Notes under the pieces: model-generated
The model's input: the letters and a program-made list of their open reading frames with translations, nothing else
The model's database searches: none
What the model was told of the DNA's origin: nothing
Position numbers and translations under genes: made by a program
Shown here: in pieces, positions 51,789 through 59,658 of the stretch
How positions within the stretch are numbered: the first letter of the stretch is position 1
Layout of the letters: each line of letters starts with the position of its first letter
NCBI GenBank assembly: GCA_937967995.1
Contig: CALBTB010000005.1
Coordinates: 241,413-305,412 of the forward strand
Origin: an uncultured Gammaproteobacteria bacterium
Lineage (GTDB): Bacteria; Pseudomonadota; Gammaproteobacteria; UBA6429; Thiohalophilaceae
Direction: 5' to 3'
Length of the DNA stretch: 64,000 nucleotides

Positions 51789-52252
51789 TTTTTCTTTTTT
51801 TGTTTGCCATAGTAAACGGCTTCAAACTGGGCAACACTGAAGCCGTTTAACTGGCGCTTGCCAACAAAAATTACCGGCACACCGCGCGCACCCAGCCGGT
51901 CAAAGTCTTCGCGGGCCTGTTTGGACTTGTCGATGTCGTGCTCAACGAATGAAATGTTTTTGTCGCGAAAATAGGCCTTGGCTTTTTTGCAGATACCACA
52001 CCATTCTGCCGAATACATGATGACGTCCTTGTTGACGGTTTTCTTTTCGCGTTTGTAAAACCAGTCCGGACTGTAAATGACCTCGACGGACTGGTAGGAA
52101 TTTACTTTTACCTCAACCTGTTTGGTTTCGGCATCGGCAGGAGGTCGATCGCCGTAGTGCAGGTTACCGTCCTTGTCACGCCATTTATAGATTTCAGCGC
52201 TGGCAAGGCTGGTAATTATCGTCAGCAAGACAGTGCCAAGCAAAAAACGCAT
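51785..52252 (-). CDS. Exported DUF4124-glutaredoxin protein
   Basis: 155 residues. Signal peptide 1-19 (SLASA-EI), DUF4124 segment (IYKWRDKDGNLHYGDRPP) and a glutaredoxin-like domain (about 75-150) with CGIC and the cis-Pro motif GVPVIFVGKRQLNGF. It would be a periplasmic thiol oxidoreductase. It follows msrB, and shares the minus-strand transcript with the TRAP permeases. Its stop overlaps the dctP stop by 4 bases. Confidence 0.85.
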   Translation of the reverse strand: MRFLLGTVLLTIITSLASAEIYKWRDKDGNLHYGDRPPADAETKQVEVKVNSYQSVEVIYSPDWFYKREKKTVNKDVIMYSAEWCGICKKAKAYFRDKNISFVEHDIDKSKQAREDFDRLGARGVPVIFVGKRQLNGFSVAQFEAVYYGKQKKKN

Positions 52253-52647
52253 CAGCGATCTTCAAAGTCCAGTGATGCCGAGTTGATGCAATAGCGTAAT
52301 CCCGTCGGTTGCGGGCCATCCGGAAAAACATGTCCGAGGTGAGCGCCGCACTTTTCGCAATGTACTTCGACGCGCCGCATACCGAGACTGTTGTCTTCTT
52401 CTTCACCGACACACGATTCATTCAGGGGCTGAAAAAAACTCGGCCAGCCGGTACCGGAATCGTATTTGGTGCTGGCATCAAACAGCGGTTCGCCACAGCA
52501 TTTACAAATGTACGTACCGTCTTTCTTGTTGTCCCAGAACTTGCCGGTAAACGCGCGTTCGGTACCTTTTTTGCGGGTAATATGAAACTCGTCCTCACTG
52601 AGCTGGGCCTTCCATTCGTCTTCCGATTTGGTTATTTTTTCACTCAT
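52252..52647 (-). CDS. msrB: Peptide-methionine (R)-S-oxide reductase
   Basis: 131 residues from the ATG at 52647 (MSEKITKSEDEWK); upstream in-frame sequence overlaps the previous gene. Zinc cysteines are in CKCCG and CEKCG; the catalytic Cys is in LRYCINSASLDF; substrate residues lie in SGTGWPSFFQP and AHLGHVFPDG. No signal peptide, so cytosolic. Coupled to the upstream small gene. Confidence 0.96.
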   Translation of the reverse strand: MSEKITKSEDEWKAQLSEDEFHITRKKGTERAFTGKFWDNKKDGTYICKCCGEPLFDASTKYDSGTGWPSFFQPLNESCVGEEEDNSLGMRRVEVHCEKCGAHLGHVFPDGPQPTGLRYCINSASLDFEDR

Positions 52648-52648
52648 A

Positions 52649-53053
52649 CTATTTGAGCCTATCAGTGGCTGGTGACATGTCAAGCTTGCCCTTGCTGATT
52701 TGCCCGTTCGGATACAGCAACAGGGTCGCACCAAAACGCGGGTCACTTTTATCGATAACCGTTTCGTTGATTTTCAGGCTGTTCTGTTCAACAAGAATTC
52801 GGTTTTGTTGCCAGTCAAGCTGGCCCTGTCCCTGTAACCACAGGTTGCCCTTGTCCACATTCTGCATACTAAAATCATCACCATGATAGATCACGTGTCG
52901 ACTGTCGCTTTCACCGACCAGCAGAATGTGCCATTGCTGGTTTAGGTGCAAAATGACGGAGTGTGGAATTTTATTAAACGTGGTAACAGCAAAAACCACC
53001 GCCAATAATAGAAAGGCCAGTACGAACAGGCGGCTGCCATAACGGAGTAACAT
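52649..53053 (-). CDS. Hypothetical membrane-anchored protein
   Basis: 134 residues with one N-terminal transmembrane helix (about 8-27) and a beta-rich extracytoplasmic part. A conserved-looking segment is DDFSMQNVDKGNLWLQGQGQLDWQQNRILVEQ. No domain recognised. It lies between the DctM stop and msrB and is almost certainly co-transcribed with the TRAP permeases; it could be a small accessory protein. Confidence 0.6.
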   Translation of the reverse strand: MLLRYGSRLFVLAFLLLAVVFAVTTFNKIPHSVILHLNQQWHILLVGESDSRHVIYHGDDFSMQNVDKGNLWLQGQGQLDWQQNRILVEQNSLKINETVIDKSDPRFGATLLLYPNGQISKGKLDMSPATDRLK

Positions 53054-54477
53054 CAGACTTTATCGGCCAGCCAGGTGGCCAGTTCGGGCCAGATGGCAAG
53101 TAGCAACAGCGTGAATAACTGGATGCCGATAAACGGAATCACACCCCGGTATATATGTGACGTGGTGACTTCCGGTGGGGCAACGCCTCGCAGATAGAAC
53201 AACGAAAATCCAAATGGTGGCGTGAGAAAGGACGTCTGTAAATTTATCGCTACCATGATACCGAACCAGACCGGGTCGATAATCTGTGACGGATCCTGCA
53301 CACCGGTCGACGGGTCGTAGCCAAACATAAAAATGATCGGCGCGACGATCGGCACAACCACCAGTGTGATTTCGATAAAATCCAGAATAAAGCCAAGTAA
53401 AAACATCACCAGCATGATCATAAACATGGCGCCAAATACACCGCCGGGCAGATCAGACAGCAAACTCTCGACAATGCGATCGCCGCCAAAGCCCTTGAAC
53501 GTTGCAGTAAATAACATGGCGCCGATGAAAATCAGGAATACCATGCTGGTAACGCGTACCGTGGTCTGCATAACTTCGCGCAGAATTTTTAAATTTAACT
53601 GTTTGTTGATGGCGGCCAGCAAAATTGCGCCCATGGCGCCGACCGATGCCGCTTCATAGGCGGCTGCGGCTCCGACAAAGATTGCACCCAGTACCACCAC
53701 GATCAGCACGATCGGAGGGATCAGCACGGTCATGCTTTGCCTGATTAATTGTTTGCCCGATAAATGGCGTTCCTGTTTTGGGATGGCAGGAACTTTATGA
53801 GGTTTGAAAAAAGCCAGCAGCAAAAGATACACAAGATAAAAACCCACCAGCATCAGACCCGGAATCAGGGCGCCGGCAAACATGTCGCCCACCGACACCG
53901 TATCGGGAGCAAAGTTATTCATGCTGGACTGGGCGTTCTGATATTCCGTCGCGATCTGATCACCGAGCAGGATCAGAATAATGGAAGGCGGAATGATCTG
54001 ACCAAGTGTACCGGAGGCGCAAATCGTTCCGGCCGCCACGGACGGATCATACCGGCGCTTTAACATGGTCGGCAGTGAAAGTAATCCCATGGTCACCACG
54101 GTTGCACCGACGATACCGGTACTGGCGGCCAGCAACATACCAACGATAAGCACGGATATACCCAGCCCACCCGGCATTGGCCCAAATAACAATCCCATGG
54201 TTTCCAGTAACTGTTCGGCAATGCGGGATCGTTCCAGCATCACACCCATAAATACAAACAGTGGCACGGCAATCAACATGTCGCGTCGACCGATCAACCC
54301 GATCAGGTTGTTATCGAACAGGTTCATGGCCGTATCGTCAAATGTCTCCGGCATATAGGTGACACCGATCAGGAAAAAGATCAGTGCCGTGCCACCATAG
54401 GCGAACGCGACCGGATACCCGCTTAACAGTACAGCAAAAACAGACAGGACCAGCAGAATGATCATCAGCTCGGCCAT
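53053..54477 (-). CDS. dctM: TRAP transporter large permease
   Basis: 474 residues, DctM family, about twelve transmembrane helices. Typical segments: the sodium/substrate-site GATVVTMGLLSLPTMLKRRYDPSVAAGTICASGTLGQIIPPSIILILLGDQ and, near the C-terminus, NLQTSFLTPPFGFSLFYLRGVAPPEV. It moves an organic acid with sodium from the DctP protein into the cell. The ATG overlaps the DctQ stop. Confidence 0.95.
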   Translation of the reverse strand: MAELMIILLVLSVFAVLLSGYPVAFAYGGTALIFFLIGVTYMPETFDDTAMNLFDNNLIGLIGRRDMLIAVPLFVFMGVMLERSRIAEQLLETMGLLFGPMPGGLGISVLIVGMLLAASTGIVGATVVTMGLLSLPTMLKRRYDPSVAAGTICASGTLGQIIPPSIILILLGDQIATEYQNAQSSMNNFAPDTVSVGDMFAGALIPGLMLVGFYLVYLLLLAFFKPHKVPAIPKQERHLSGKQLIRQSMTVLIPPIVLIVVVLGAIFVGAAAAYEAASVGAMGAILLAAINKQLNLKILREVMQTTVRVTSMVFLIFIGAMLFTATFKGFGGDRIVESLLSDLPGGVFGAMFMIMLVMFLLGFILDFIEITLVVVPIVAPIIFMFGYDPSTGVQDPSQIIDPVWFGIMVAINLQTSFLTPPFGFSLFYLRGVAPPEVTTSHIYRGVIPFIGIQLFTLLLLAIWPELATWLADKV

Positions 54478-54992
54478 CAGTCTGCTCCGTCGTTTGTCAA
54501 AGCAGCGCCGCGTAGCAGCAGGCTTTTCTGAATCACAATGGCGATCCCCTGAATGATCATCAGGGCCGGCATGAGCAACATGCTGGACTTGAGCACATAT
54601 GCCAGATCCAGCCCGCCGGTCCGTTGTGACGGTTCCAGGTTAATCCAGGCCTTTATGACTTCGTCCCAGCTGATATAAAAAATGAAGGCGCAAACCGGTA
54701 TCAGCAGCAACAACGTACCCAGCAGATCGATCAGTGCCTGTCCGCGTGTGCCCAGTTTGCGATACAGGATGTCCACTCGCACATGGCCATCCTGTTTGAG
54801 TGTGTAGGCCGCGCCGAGCATGAAGATGAAGGCATGCAGGTAGTTGGCCGACTCCTGCAACCAGACCCAGCCCACATCAAACACGAAGCGAAACACCACG
54901 ACGCTGAACATCACCAGCACCAGGGCCAGCGTGAGCCAGGCGATAGCACGGCCGGTCGCCTCTATGAACGCTTCGAGTCGCTGATAAATCAT
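54477..54992 (-). CDS. dctQ: TRAP transporter small permease
   Basis: 171 residues with four transmembrane helices (about 13-35, 45-65, 85-110 and 135-155). DctQ features: RAIAWLTLALVLVMFSVVVFRFVFDVGWVWLQESANYLHAFIFMLGAAYTLKQDGHVRVDI. It docks DctM. First gene of dctQ-dctM-hypothetical-msrB-glutaredoxin. Confidence 0.93.
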   Translation of the reverse strand: MIYQRLEAFIEATGRAIAWLTLALVLVMFSVVVFRFVFDVGWVWLQESANYLHAFIFMLGAAYTLKQDGHVRVDILYRKLGTRGQALIDLLGTLLLLIPVCAFIFYISWDEVIKAWINLEPSQRTGGLDLAYVLKSSMLLMPALMIIQGIAIVIQKSLLLRGAALTNDGAD

Positions 54993-55035
54993 TGTATTTT
55001 AATCGGGTTTTTTATTCTGTTGTCGCGCCAAGTTA

Positions 55036-55050
55036 TTCACATAATGTGAA
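55036..55050. promoter_or_regulatory. 15-bp perfect palindrome upstream of dctQM
   Basis: TTCACAT-A-ATGTGAA lies 44 bases before the dctQ ATG. Likely an operator for the transporter operon. It resembles GntR/FadR-type dyads in form only; no regulator was identified in the window. Confidence 0.42.
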
Positions 55051-55204
55051 ATCAACTACTTAGATAAGCGTATTTTGACACACACCGCCTCGTGCAGTGA
55101 AATAAGTATAACTCCATGATTATAAAACAATTAAATGTATGACAAAGGCGGGTTGAGTGGTCAGGGCGCTTAACGGTACAAACAGTCAGGCAGACTTATA
55201 GACA

Positions 55205-55225
55205 TTGTCCACAAAGTTATCCACA
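55205..55225 (+). promoter_or_regulatory. Two adjacent DnaA-box-like 9-mers
   Basis: TTGTCCACA (55205-55213) and TTATCCACA (55217-55225) are in the same orientation, 12 bases apart. The second is the consensus R-type DnaA box. They lie in a non-coding gap close to polA. There is no AT-rich unwinding element or box cluster, so this is not an origin by itself. Confidence 0.45.
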
Positions 55226-55239
55226 GCCTGGGCAGGTGC

Positions 55240-55683
55240 TTACCACTTCATCAGGATCCACTGGTTAATGGGTGGGACGCCATCCAGGTCGGAGTGGCGC
55301 GTTTCCAGGTGGCCGTCACCATCCTTGTCGACCAGGTAATAGGGCTTGCCTTTTTTGGGCGTAATCTTGACGTAGCGCAACTGGCCATTGACCCTGTATT
55401 CCTCGATGGTGGCTTCTTTTTTATGAATGATAGTGACTTCCGGCTGGGGCAGATTACGGCTGTCGTCGGATTCCGCCGTGTCATCGACCGGTAAATCCGG
55501 TGGTGGCTGGGCGGCTTCGGACTCAGTGTGACGAGTATCTTCGTCAGCCGGTGGCGCCGCGATGTCTTCTGCCGCGAGCATCACACTCGGGAAAAGCAGC
55601 AGGCTGCTATAAATGCAGCAGTTTCTCAGTTTCTTCAGCAGATGGTTCAAAGCCACGATGCTCGTAGTAGGAAAAGATGGCAT
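55240..55683 (-). CDS. DUF2782 exported protein
   Basis: 147 residues if read from 55683, overlapping the LOG gene by 77 bases; a TTG at 55650 would shorten it to 136. Signal-like helix about 20-38 (SVMLAAED), an acidic/Pro-rich stretch (40-80), then the DUF2782 core EVTIIHKKEATIEEYRVNGQLRYVKITPKKGKPYYLVDKDGDGHLE. The family is found next to polA in many gammaproteobacteria and its role is unknown; probably periplasmic. Confidence 0.8.
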   Translation of the reverse strand: MPSFPTTSIVALNHLLKKLRNCCIYSSLLLFPSVMLAAEDIAAPPADEDTRHTESEAAQPPPDLPVDDTAESDDSRNLPQPEVTIIHKKEATIEEYRVNGQLRYVKITPKKGKPYYLVDKDGDGHLETRHSDLDGVPPINQWILMKW

Positions 55684-56332
55684 CCAGTATTTCCTCAGGT
55701 GTTTCCAGTATCTTAATCAAGTGTAGATCGTTCGGGTCAATGGTTTTCTCTTTGACGAGGGTATTTTTGAACCAGTCGATCAGGCCTTCCCAGAACGGTT
55801 TATGGACCAGGATGATGGGAATTTTACGCGTCTTGCCGGTCTGGACAAGGGTCATAATTTCAGCCAGTTCATCCAGTGTACCGAAGCCGCCGGGCAATAC
55901 CACGTAGGCCGAGGCATATTTGACGAACATTACCTTGCGTGAGAAAAAGTGCCGAAAATTTAATGAGATGTCCTGGTAGGGATTGCTGATCTGTTCATGT
56001 GGCAACTGGATGTTCAGGCCGACACTCGGTGAACGCCCATCGAAGGCACCCAGGTTGGCGGCCTCCATGATGCCGGGCCCGCCACCACTAATCACAGAGA
56101 AGCCGGCATCAGACAGGCTGCGGGCAATATCGACCGTGAGTTTGTAATGCGGGTGGTCAGGCTTGAAGCGGGCGGAACCAAAAATACTCACCGATGGCTT
56201 GATACTGGCAAGCCGTTCGAAACCCTCGACAAATTCCGCCATGATCTGGAAAATTTTCCAGGATTCACGTGACAGGGCCGCATCGTTGGCCGGTAACATA
56301 CCGGGGTGTTGGCGTTTGATTCGATCGTCCAT
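55607..56332 (-). CDS. LOG-family protein (TIGR00730)
   Basis: 241 residues. The Rossmann-like lysine-decarboxylase-like signatures are present: ISGGGPGIMEAANLGAFDGRSPSVGLNIQLPHEQ and the PGGFGTLDELAEIMTLVQTGK motif that binds nucleotide phosphate. Family members cleave nucleoside 5'-monophosphates (cytokinin-like) to base and ribose 5-phosphate; the bacterial substrate is not defined here. Divergent from polA. Confidence 0.92.
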   Translation of the reverse strand: MDDRIKRQHPGMLPANDAALSRESWKIFQIMAEFVEGFERLASIKPSVSIFGSARFKPDHPHYKLTVDIARSLSDAGFSVISGGGPGIMEAANLGAFDGRSPSVGLNIQLPHEQISNPYQDISLNFRHFFSRKVMFVKYASAYVVLPGGFGTLDELAEIMTLVQTGKTRKIPIILVHKPFWEGLIDWFKNTLVKEKTIDPNDLHLIKILETPEEILDAIFSYYEHRGFEPSAEETEKLLHL

Positions 56333-56439
56333 GGAATGTCCGTGCAGCGTTTACGTGATGAAAGTGTAGCCTTTCATGATTTATGAAACCAGTCTGTGCT
56401 CGTCCACACAAGCTGCCAGTTAAATGGTAATGTAACAGC

Positions 56440-59139
56440 ATGCCGGAAAAACAAAAACTTGTCCTCGTGGATGGCTCCTCCTATCTGTTTCGGGCGTACC
56501 ACGCCATGCCAAATCTGACTAACTCCAAAGGTGAGCACACCGGTGCAATTTATGGTGTGGTCAATATGCTCAAGCGCCTGCAAAAAGATTATGCCAATGA
56601 TCATATTGCCGTGGTGTTTGATGCCAAGGGCAAGACTTTTCGCAATGACATGTATAAGGAATACAAAGCTAACCGGCCGCCCATGCCGGAAGATTTGCGC
56701 AGCCAGATTGAAGCACTGCACGATATCGTCAGGGCCATGGGCTTTCCGCTGTTATGTGTCGAAGGCGTCGAGGCGGATGATGTGATCGGTACGCTGGCAC
56801 GACAGGCCACCGAGCACAAGCTTGATACCATCGTTTCGACCAGTGACAAGGACATGGCGCAACTGGTTAATGATCACGTCACACTGGTAAATACCATGAC
56901 CGACACAACCATGGATCGTGACGGGGTGATTAAAAAATTCGGTGTGCCACCGGAACGGATTATCGATTACCTGGCACTCATCGGTGACACGGTTGACAAT
57001 GTACCGGGTGTTCCCAAGGTTGGGCCAAAAACGGCAGTCAAATGGCTGAATGAATACGGTACGCTGGATGACATCATGCAACGGGCCGATGAGTTCAAGG
57101 GTAAGGTGGGTGAATATTTACGCGACAGTCTTGATCATCTGCCTTTGTCAAAAGAACTGGTGACAATCAAATGCGACGTCGGGCTGGATGTGACACCGGA
57201 AAAACTGAAACTGAATCAGCCAGATACACAGGCACTGCGCGAGTGGTTTTCCAAACTGGAATTCAAGACCTGGTTATCTCAGATACTTGATGGTGACAGT
57301 GAGGCTGAAGACGCTGCACAACCAGCGCAAGAAAAAAATTATGAGACGATCCTGACCCGGTCACAACTTGATGACTGGATCAAACGGCTGAAAAAGGCGG
57401 AGGTGTTTTCGTTTGATCTGGAAACCACCAGCCTGGATTACATGCAGGCGGAAATTGTAGGTATTGCGATTGCGGATCGGGAAGGCCAGGCGGCCTACAT
57501 TCCAGTGGCGCATGATTATATGGATGCACCGGCACAACTGGATCGCGATGAAGTATTAAAACAGTTCAGACCACTACTCGAAGATTCAGGCCAGCACAAA
57601 CTGGGGCAGAACCTGAAATATGATATGAGTGTGCTGGCCAATTACGGTATCGAACTGAACGGAATACGCTATGACACCATGCTGGAATCCTATGTGCTTG
57701 ACAGCACGGCATCACGCCATGATATGGATACACTGGCGCTGAAGTATCTGAGTTATAAAACCATTCATTTTGAAGATGTCGCCGGTAAAGGCGCCAAACA
57801 GATTGGCTTTAATGAAGTAACCATTGAAACAGCCAGTGAGTATGCCGCCGAAGATGCGGATATTACTTTTCAACTGCATAACGTACTGTGGCCCAATCTG
57901 AACAAACATAAAAAGCTGGTCGAGGTTTTTGAAACGATAGAGTTACCGTTGATTGGTGTGCTGTCTCGCATGGAACGCAATGGCGTGCTTATCGATGAAA
58001 AAAAATTAAAGCAGCAAAGCAAAGAACTGAGTCAGCGACTGGTCGAGATCGAGCAGGCCGCCTACAAGGAGGCTGGGGAGGAATTTAACCTGGGTTCACC
58101 CAAACAGATTCAGGCCATCCTGTTTGAAAAGCAGGGCTTGCCGGTGATTTCCAAAACACCAAAAGGGCAACCATCAACTGCCGAGTCTGTATTGCAGGAA
58201 CTGGCTGAGACGTATCCGTTGCCGAAACTGATTCTGGAATCGCGAAGTCTGAGTAAACTCAAATCGACATATACGGATAAATTGCCGGAAATGATAAATA
58301 AAAAAACCGGCCGGGTGCATACATCTTATCACCAGGCGGTAGCGGCAACCGGTCGTTTATCCTCCAGCGATCCCAATTTACAGAACATTCCGATTCGTAG
58401 TGAAGAAGGCCGGCGTATACGCCAGGCGTTTATTGCACCAAAAGATCATGTCATCGTCGCAGCGGACTATTCACAGATCGAGTTGCGTATCATGGCCCAT
58501 TTGTCCGGTGATAAAGGATTACTTGATGCGTTTTCACATGGTGAGGATATTCACCGTGCCACGGCGGCGGAAGTGTTTGGTGTGGAACGCGATGATGTCA
58601 GTGCCGATCAGCGTCGTTCCGCCAAGGCCATTAATTTTGGTTTGATCTATGGCATGTCTGCATTTGGACTGGCGAGACAACTGGGAATCGAAAGAGGCGA
58701 AGCGCAAACCTATATCGATTTGTATTTCTCCCGTTATCCCGGAGTGAAGGAATACATGGATAAAACCCGTGAGCTGGCGCGCAAGCAGGGTTATGTGGAA
58801 ACTGTTTTTGGACGGCGATTATATTTACCGGAAATTAAATCATCGAATGTTCAGCGTCGTCAGTATGCAGAGCGCACCGCCATTAATGCACCCATGCAGG
58901 GAACCGCAGCGGATATCATCAAGAAAGCAATGATTCGACTGGATGACATTATCAAACAGAAAAAAACCGGGATGAAAATGATCATGCAGGTTCATGATGA
59001 ACTGGTTTTTGAAGTAAACAAAAAACAGGTCGATCATTGCACTGACGTGATCCGTGATGCCATGACCTCGGCGGCGTCATTAACCGTGCCTCTAGTAGTG
59101 GATATTGGCCGTGGAGATAACTGGGATCAGGCGCACTAA
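56440..59139 (+). CDS. polA: DNA polymerase I
   Basis: 899 residues. 5'-3' exonuclease domain (1-290: LVDGSSYLFRAYHAMP, DADDVIGTLA-like EADDVIGTLARQA, IGDTVDNVPGVPKVGPKTA), 3'-5' proofreading domain (about 305-490) with Exo I FDLETTSLD, Exo II NLKYDMSVL and Exo III YAAEDADITFQ, and the polymerase domain (motif A VAADYSQIELRIMAHLSGD, motif B RRSAKAINFGLIYGMSAFGLA, motif C MQVHDELVFE). Gap filling, repair and Okazaki maturation. Followed by the two candidate small RNAs. Confidence 0.98.
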   Translation: MPEKQKLVLVDGSSYLFRAYHAMPNLTNSKGEHTGAIYGVVNMLKRLQKDYANDHIAVVFDAKGKTFRNDMYKEYKANRPPMPEDLRSQIEALHDIVRAMGFPLLCVEGVEADDVIGTLARQATEHKLDTIVSTSDKDMAQLVNDHVTLVNTMTDTTMDRDGVIKKFGVPPERIIDYLALIGDTVDNVPGVPKVGPKTAVKWLNEYGTLDDIMQRADEFKGKVGEYLRDSLDHLPLSKELVTIKCDVGLDVTPEKLKLNQPDTQALREWFSKLEFKTWLSQILDGDSEAEDAAQPAQEKNYETILTRSQLDDWIKRLKKAEVFSFDLETTSLDYMQAEIVGIAIADREGQAAYIPVAHDYMDAPAQLDRDEVLKQFRPLLEDSGQHKLGQNLKYDMSVLANYGIELNGIRYDTMLESYVLDSTASRHDMDTLALKYLSYKTIHFEDVAGKGAKQIGFNEVTIETASEYAAEDADITFQLHNVLWPNLNKHKKLVEVFETIELPLIGVLSRMERNGVLIDEKKLKQQSKELSQRLVEIEQAAYKEAGEEFNLGSPKQIQAILFEKQGLPVISKTPKGQPSTAESVLQELAETYPLPKLILESRSLSKLKSTYTDKLPEMINKKTGRVHTSYHQAVAATGRLSSSDPNLQNIPIRSEEGRRIRQAFIAPKDHVIVAADYSQIELRIMAHLSGDKGLLDAFSHGEDIHRATAAEVFGVERDDVSADQRRSAKAINFGLIYGMSAFGLARQLGIERGEAQTYIDLYFSRYPGVKEYMDKTRELARKQGYVETVFGRRLYLPEIKSSNVQRRQYAERTAINAPMQGTAADIIKKAMIRLDDIIKQKKTGMKMIMQVHDELVFEVNKKQVDHCTDVIRDAMTSAASLTVPLVVDIGRGDNWDQAH

Positions 59140-59200
59140 GCGGGACTGGTAAAATGGAATTAATTCGTTCACACTAGGCATAACGAGCCCAGATGAGGGT

Positions 59201-59229
59201 GGAACTTTTAATAACAGGCCCTGTCATAA
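59201..59229 (+). promoter_or_regulatory. Sigma-E-like promoter of candidate RNA A
   Basis: GGAACTT (59201-59207), the exact -35 of extracytoplasmic-stress sigma-E/AlgU promoters, then a 16-base spacer and TCATAA (59224-59229), close to the TCnAA-type -10. The predicted start near 59235 coincides with the first hairpin of RNA A. Confidence 0.5.
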
Positions 59230-59234
59230 CAAAC

Positions 59235-59376
59235 AAGACACAGGCTGTGTCGGCTAGGTTAGGTTATTGAAAGATTCCCGCATCCCTCCCTGGCGGGATA
59301 ACTTAGCACTCGATTCCCCAAGTCGGGTGCGTTTTTAGCCCCAAGTATTATTCCCCCAATACTTGGGGTTTTTTCT
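59235..59376 (+). ncRNA. Candidate small RNA A at the polA-engB locus
   Basis: About 140 bases with four hairpins. H1: GACACAG/CTGTGTC (59237-59251). H2: TCCCGC/GCGGGA (59276-59298) with the loop ATCCCTCCCTG. H3: an 8-bp stem (59306-59313 with 59323-59330) with the loop TTCCCCAAG, followed by five T. H4: CCCCAAGTATT/AATACTTGGGG (59339-59368) with the loop ATTCCCCC and a T-run. H2, H3 and H4 expose a C-rich apical loop that could pair with GGAGG-type ribosome sites. The locus is that of Spot 42 in enterics and ErsA in Pseudomonas. Confidence 0.62.
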
Positions 59377-59379
59377 TTT
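59339..59379 (+). terminator. Rho-independent terminator of RNA A
   Basis: 11-bp perfect stem (59339-59349 with 59358-59368), 8-base loop, then TTTTTTCTTTT. It also terminates polA readthrough. Confidence 0.92.
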
Positions 59380-59478
59380 ATGAAATCGGTTATTTAAAAT
59401 TGAAAAATTGGTCAACGAAGATCACAGTATCGGGTGTTCAGAAAAATTATTGTGACGAGTGATTAATTATTTCACAGT

Positions 59479-59496
59479 CTGTAACCTCAGTTACAG
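59479..59496. promoter_or_regulatory. 18-bp dyad ahead of RNA B
   Basis: CTGTAAC-CTCA-GTTACAG is a 7-bp inverted repeat about 60 bases before the RNA B hairpins. CCTCAG (59485-59490) can alternatively pair with CTGAGG (59502-59507). It may be an operator or part of the promoter region. Confidence 0.4.
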
Positions 59497-59540
59497 GAAA
59501 CCTGAGGTGAATCAACTAGTATTTGATTGAGTTCCGCGAC

Positions 59541-59658
59541 TTTGGTAACCATCTCCTCCTTTATTGGTTACCATTCTCCTGGTCCCCCCTAAACCAGGGA
59601 AAAGTAAGTTCGGCCCCGGCATGCCTTCCCCACAGTCCGCGTCCGGGGCCGTTTTTTT
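59541..59658 (+). ncRNA. Candidate small RNA B at the polA-engB locus
   Basis: Three hairpins in tandem. H1: TGGTAACC/GGTTACCA (59543-59573), 15-base loop with CTCCTCC (59553-59559). H2: CCTGGT/ACCAGG (59578-59598), loop CCCCCCTAA. H3: CGGCCCCGG/CCGGGGCCG (59611-59651), 23-base loop with CCTTCCCC, then seven T. All three loops are C-rich, as in three hairpins of RNA A. The CUCCUCC loop is the complement of a full Shine-Dalgarno. The 5' end is not defined; no clear -10/-35 was found. The 3' end meets the engB stop. Confidence 0.58.
59611..59658 (+). terminator. Rho-independent terminator of RNA B
   Basis: 9-bp GC-rich stem (59611-59619 with 59643-59651), large C-rich loop and a seven-T run, oriented on the plus strand. 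Confidence 0.85.

Noticed and set aside
55021..55240. AT-rich gap with DnaA boxes as a replication origin
   Set aside because: Only two boxes, no repeated AT-rich 13-mers and no dnaA/dnaN/gidA neighbours.
59451..59476. TGTGA...TCACA as a CRP site upstream of RNA B, by analogy with Spot 42
   Set aside because: The half-sites are 16 bases apart, while CRP needs 6.
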